From an uncultured Porphyromonas sp. (GTDB taxonomy: Bacteria > Bacteroidota > Bacteroidia > Bacteroidales > Porphyromonadaceae): a stretch of DNA of 6,982 nt. This document shows positions 5,465-6,982 of this stretch, piece by piece. A model generated the notes under the pieces. The model was not told the DNA's origin, ran no database searches, and saw nothing but the letters and a program-made list of their open reading frames with translations. A program made the position numbers and the translations under genes. The stretch lies in NCBI GenBank assembly GCA_902465775.1, contig CABQOJ010000061.1, positions 1 to 6,982 on the forward strand, read 5' to 3'. How positions within the stretch are numbered: the stretch's first letter is position 1; the number at the start of each line of letters is the position of its first letter.

Positions 5465-6145
5465 ATGAGCTCAACGAAACCTGTACTCCTAGCTATCGAC
5501 ACCGCCCTGCAAGGGTGTAGCGTCGCTGTGACCGACAGCGAGCGGATACTATATACTAAGGTGTACCAAGAGACAGAAATATCTAATGCGGTGCTCATCG
5601 GACGCTACACCGAGGAGGCTATCAGCTGGTGCCAAGAGCACGGCTACCAGATAGCAGCCATAGCGACGACTGATGGGCCAGGCTCCTACACGGGGCTACG
5701 CATAGGGGCTTCACTGGCCAAGGGACTAGCCTTCGGGCGGAGCATTCCGCTCATAGCCGTCTCCACTTTGCAGCTTCTATTGGCAGGCTTGCCGAGCTTT
5801 GCGGGGGAGACCGTTGCGCTACTTGATGCGGGTCATGGGAACGCTTACCAGCAAACTTTCGACGCTCAGGGGGTTCCTTGCGATAAAGCGACTTTTGTCA
5901 CCATCTCATCTGAGTGGCACGCACCCGTCGAGAGCCGTATCGTCTACGTCGGCTCGCTACCCGTAGAGGGCACCGCTGTCGCTCCGCCAACGGCCGAAAC
6001 GCTCGCCACTGTGGCGCGTAGCTATTGGCTGGAGGAGCGATACGTCGACACCGCCTACTGGGAGCCAAACTATGTCAAGCCTTACCAGGCAGTCGTGGGA
6101 CAAAACAAAGTCCTCGAGCGACTCAAACTATCTAAACAAGCATAA
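5465..6145 (+). CDS. tsaB: tRNA threonylcarbamoyladenosine biosynthesis protein TsaB
   Basis: TsaB partners with TsaD and TsaE in the cytoplasm to transfer the threonylcarbamoyl group to A37 of ANN-decoding tRNAs (t6A). At 226 residues it has the family length. Diagnostic features are the N-terminal ASKHA-type strand LLAIDTA (8-14), the signature DGPGSYTGLRIGASLAKGLAF (70-90), LIAVSTLQ (96-103), the central ALLDAGHGNAY (118-128) and the C-terminal EPNYVKPYQAVV (200-211). The usual DAR.GEVY motif is altered to DAGHGNAY. ATG 5465 follows the pdxH stop by five bases. A GTG at 5459 overlaps that stop and is possible, but adds only two residues; the longer frame from 5432 would extend into pdxH and adds nothing conserved. 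tsaB is transcribed with pdxH and followed 20 bases later by etfB. Confidence 0.96.
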   Translation: MSSTKPVLLAIDTALQGCSVAVTDSERILYTKVYQETEISNAVLIGRYTEEAISWCQEHGYQIAAIATTDGPGSYTGLRIGASLAKGLAFGRSIPLIAVSTLQLLLAGLPSFAGETVALLDAGHGNAYQQTFDAQGVPCDKATFVTISSEWHAPVESRIVYVGSLPVEGTAVAPPTAETLATVARSYWLEERYVDTAYWEPNYVKPYQAVVGQNKVLERLKLSKQA

Positions 6146-6165
6146 ACCACAACTACGACCTAAAT

Positions 6166-6982
6166 ATGATCAAAGATATCATCGTACTTGCCAAGCAAGT
6201 CCCCGACACACGTAATGTCGGCAAAGATGCTATGAAGGCTGACGGCACAGTGAACCGTGCCGCCCTCGACGCTATCTTTAACCCCGAGGATCTAAACGCA
6301 CTCGAGCAGGCGCTCCGTATCAAGGAGCAGAACCCCGACTGCCGTGTCTCCATACTCACCATGGGACCTCCCCGTGCTGCTGAGATCATCCGTGAGGCAC
6401 TCTATCGTGGCGCTGACCACGGTTACCTGCTGACCGATAGAGCTTTCGCTGGGGCTGATACGCTTGCCACGAGCTACGCTTTGGCCTGCGCTATACGTCA
6501 TATCTACAAGGGCGGACTGCCCGACCTCATCCTCGGTGGCCGTCAGGCTATCGATGGCGACACCGCTCAGGTGGGACCGCAGGTGGGTGAGAAGCTCGGC
6601 ATCAACGTGGTCACCTACTGCGAGCAGATCGATCAGATCGATGGCGACCAGCTCACCATCACACGCCGTCTGGAGCATGGCGTGGAGACGGTACGTGCTC
6701 ACAAGCCACTCTTGCTGACGGTCACGGGTAGCGCAGCTCCCTGTCGCCTACGCAATGCTAAGCGTGTACAGAAGTACAAGTATGCAGCCTCGGCTCTAGA
6801 GCTAGACACACTGCCCGAGACCTGGCGCAAGCGCCTTGAGAGCAATCCCGAGGAGCTGACGATTGACATCTTGACGGCCGAGAGCACAGGCGCAGACATC
6901 GCTCAGTGCGGTCTCTCGGGCTCTCCAACGAAGGTCAAGAGTATCGAGAGCGTCGTCTTTAAGGCTAAGGAGGTGATGCACC
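6166..6982 (+). CDS. etfB: Electron transfer flavoprotein subunit beta/FixA family (3' partial)
   Basis: The frame is open from ATG 6166 to the window edge (272 codons); about 20-25 residues should be missing judging by usual anaerobe EtfB length. MIKDIIVLAKQVPDT (1-15) is the typical start, IFNPEDLNALEQAL (37-50) and LTMGPPRAAEIIREAL (64-79) follow, and GGRQAIDGDTAQVGP (124-138) is the nucleotide-binding loop. ITRRLEHG...KPLLLTV (165-186) is close to the ETF-beta signature. With EtfA it carries electrons from acyl-CoA dehydrogenases; the protein resembles the ETF of anaerobes, in which such complexes can bifurcate electrons from NADH, but bifurcation cannot be judged here. An etfA gene, perhaps followed by an acyl-CoA dehydrogenase gene, is expected downstream. 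The start is 20 bases after tsaB with no promoter or terminator between, so it is probably in the pdxH operon. Confidence 0.93.
   Translation, partial: MIKDIIVLAKQVPDTRNVGKDAMKADGTVNRAALDAIFNPEDLNALEQALRIKEQNPDCRVSILTMGPPRAAEIIREALYRGADHGYLLTDRAFAGADTLATSYALACAIRHIYKGGLPDLILGGRQAIDGDTAQVGPQVGEKLGINVVTYCEQIDQIDGDQLTITRRLEHGVETVRAHKPLLLTVTGSAAPCRLRNAKRVQKYKYAASALELDTLPETWRKRLESNPEELTIDILTAESTGADIAQCGLSGSPTKVKSIESVVFKAKEVMH

Noticed and set aside
6292..6702. Open frame of 136 codons on the - strand opposite etfB
   Set aside because: It is a shadow of the strongly conserved ETF-beta coding frame; no family resemblance or promoter is seen.

Overview
The window looks like chromosomal DNA from an anaerobic member of the Bacteroidota, most likely a Porphyromonas (inference). 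Three intergenic sites carry the Bacteroidota -7 promoter element TAnnTTTG, each as the identical octamer TATCTTTG. Start codons lack Shine-Dalgarno sequences. One gene encodes a large secreted protein of three choice-of-anchor-J (cleaved-adhesin-like) modules with a probable type IX secretion (T9SS) sorting domain. The signal-peptidase-like/WbqC gene pair and the tsaB and ETF-beta sequences are also of Bacteroidota type. No mobile element, CRISPR array, tRNA or rRNA was found.

Left part (1-1501). A probable lepB tail overlaps a gene for a degenerate signal-peptidase-I-like membrane protein, which in turn overlaps a WbqC-family gene; these are tightly packed on the + strand. They converge on a small DUF4190-like membrane protein gene on the - strand. 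The two facing genes share the palindrome CTAG as their stop codons.

Middle (1502-4530). A divergent intergenic region holds a promoter for each flanking gene. It is followed by the 824-residue secreted modular protein. Its 3' region contains an unexplained, strongly self-complementary element of about 100 nt (4353-4452) and then a textbook intrinsic terminator (4489-4530).

Right part (4531-6982). An AT-leaning intergenic stretch carries two small hairpins and an array of 21-bp tandem repeats just upstream of a TATCTTTG promoter. This promoter drives a tight operon: pdxH (PLP synthesis), tsaB (t6A tRNA modification) and etfB (electron-transfer flavoprotein beta, running off the window). The three products belong to different pathways; PdxH binds FMN and the ETF complex binds FAD.

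No wholly new system is evident. The best candidates for a second look are the structured element at 4353-4452, the catalytically degenerate signal-peptidase-like protein, the 21-bp repeat array in front of the pdxH promoter, and the modular secreted protein, which has no recognisable enzymatic domain.
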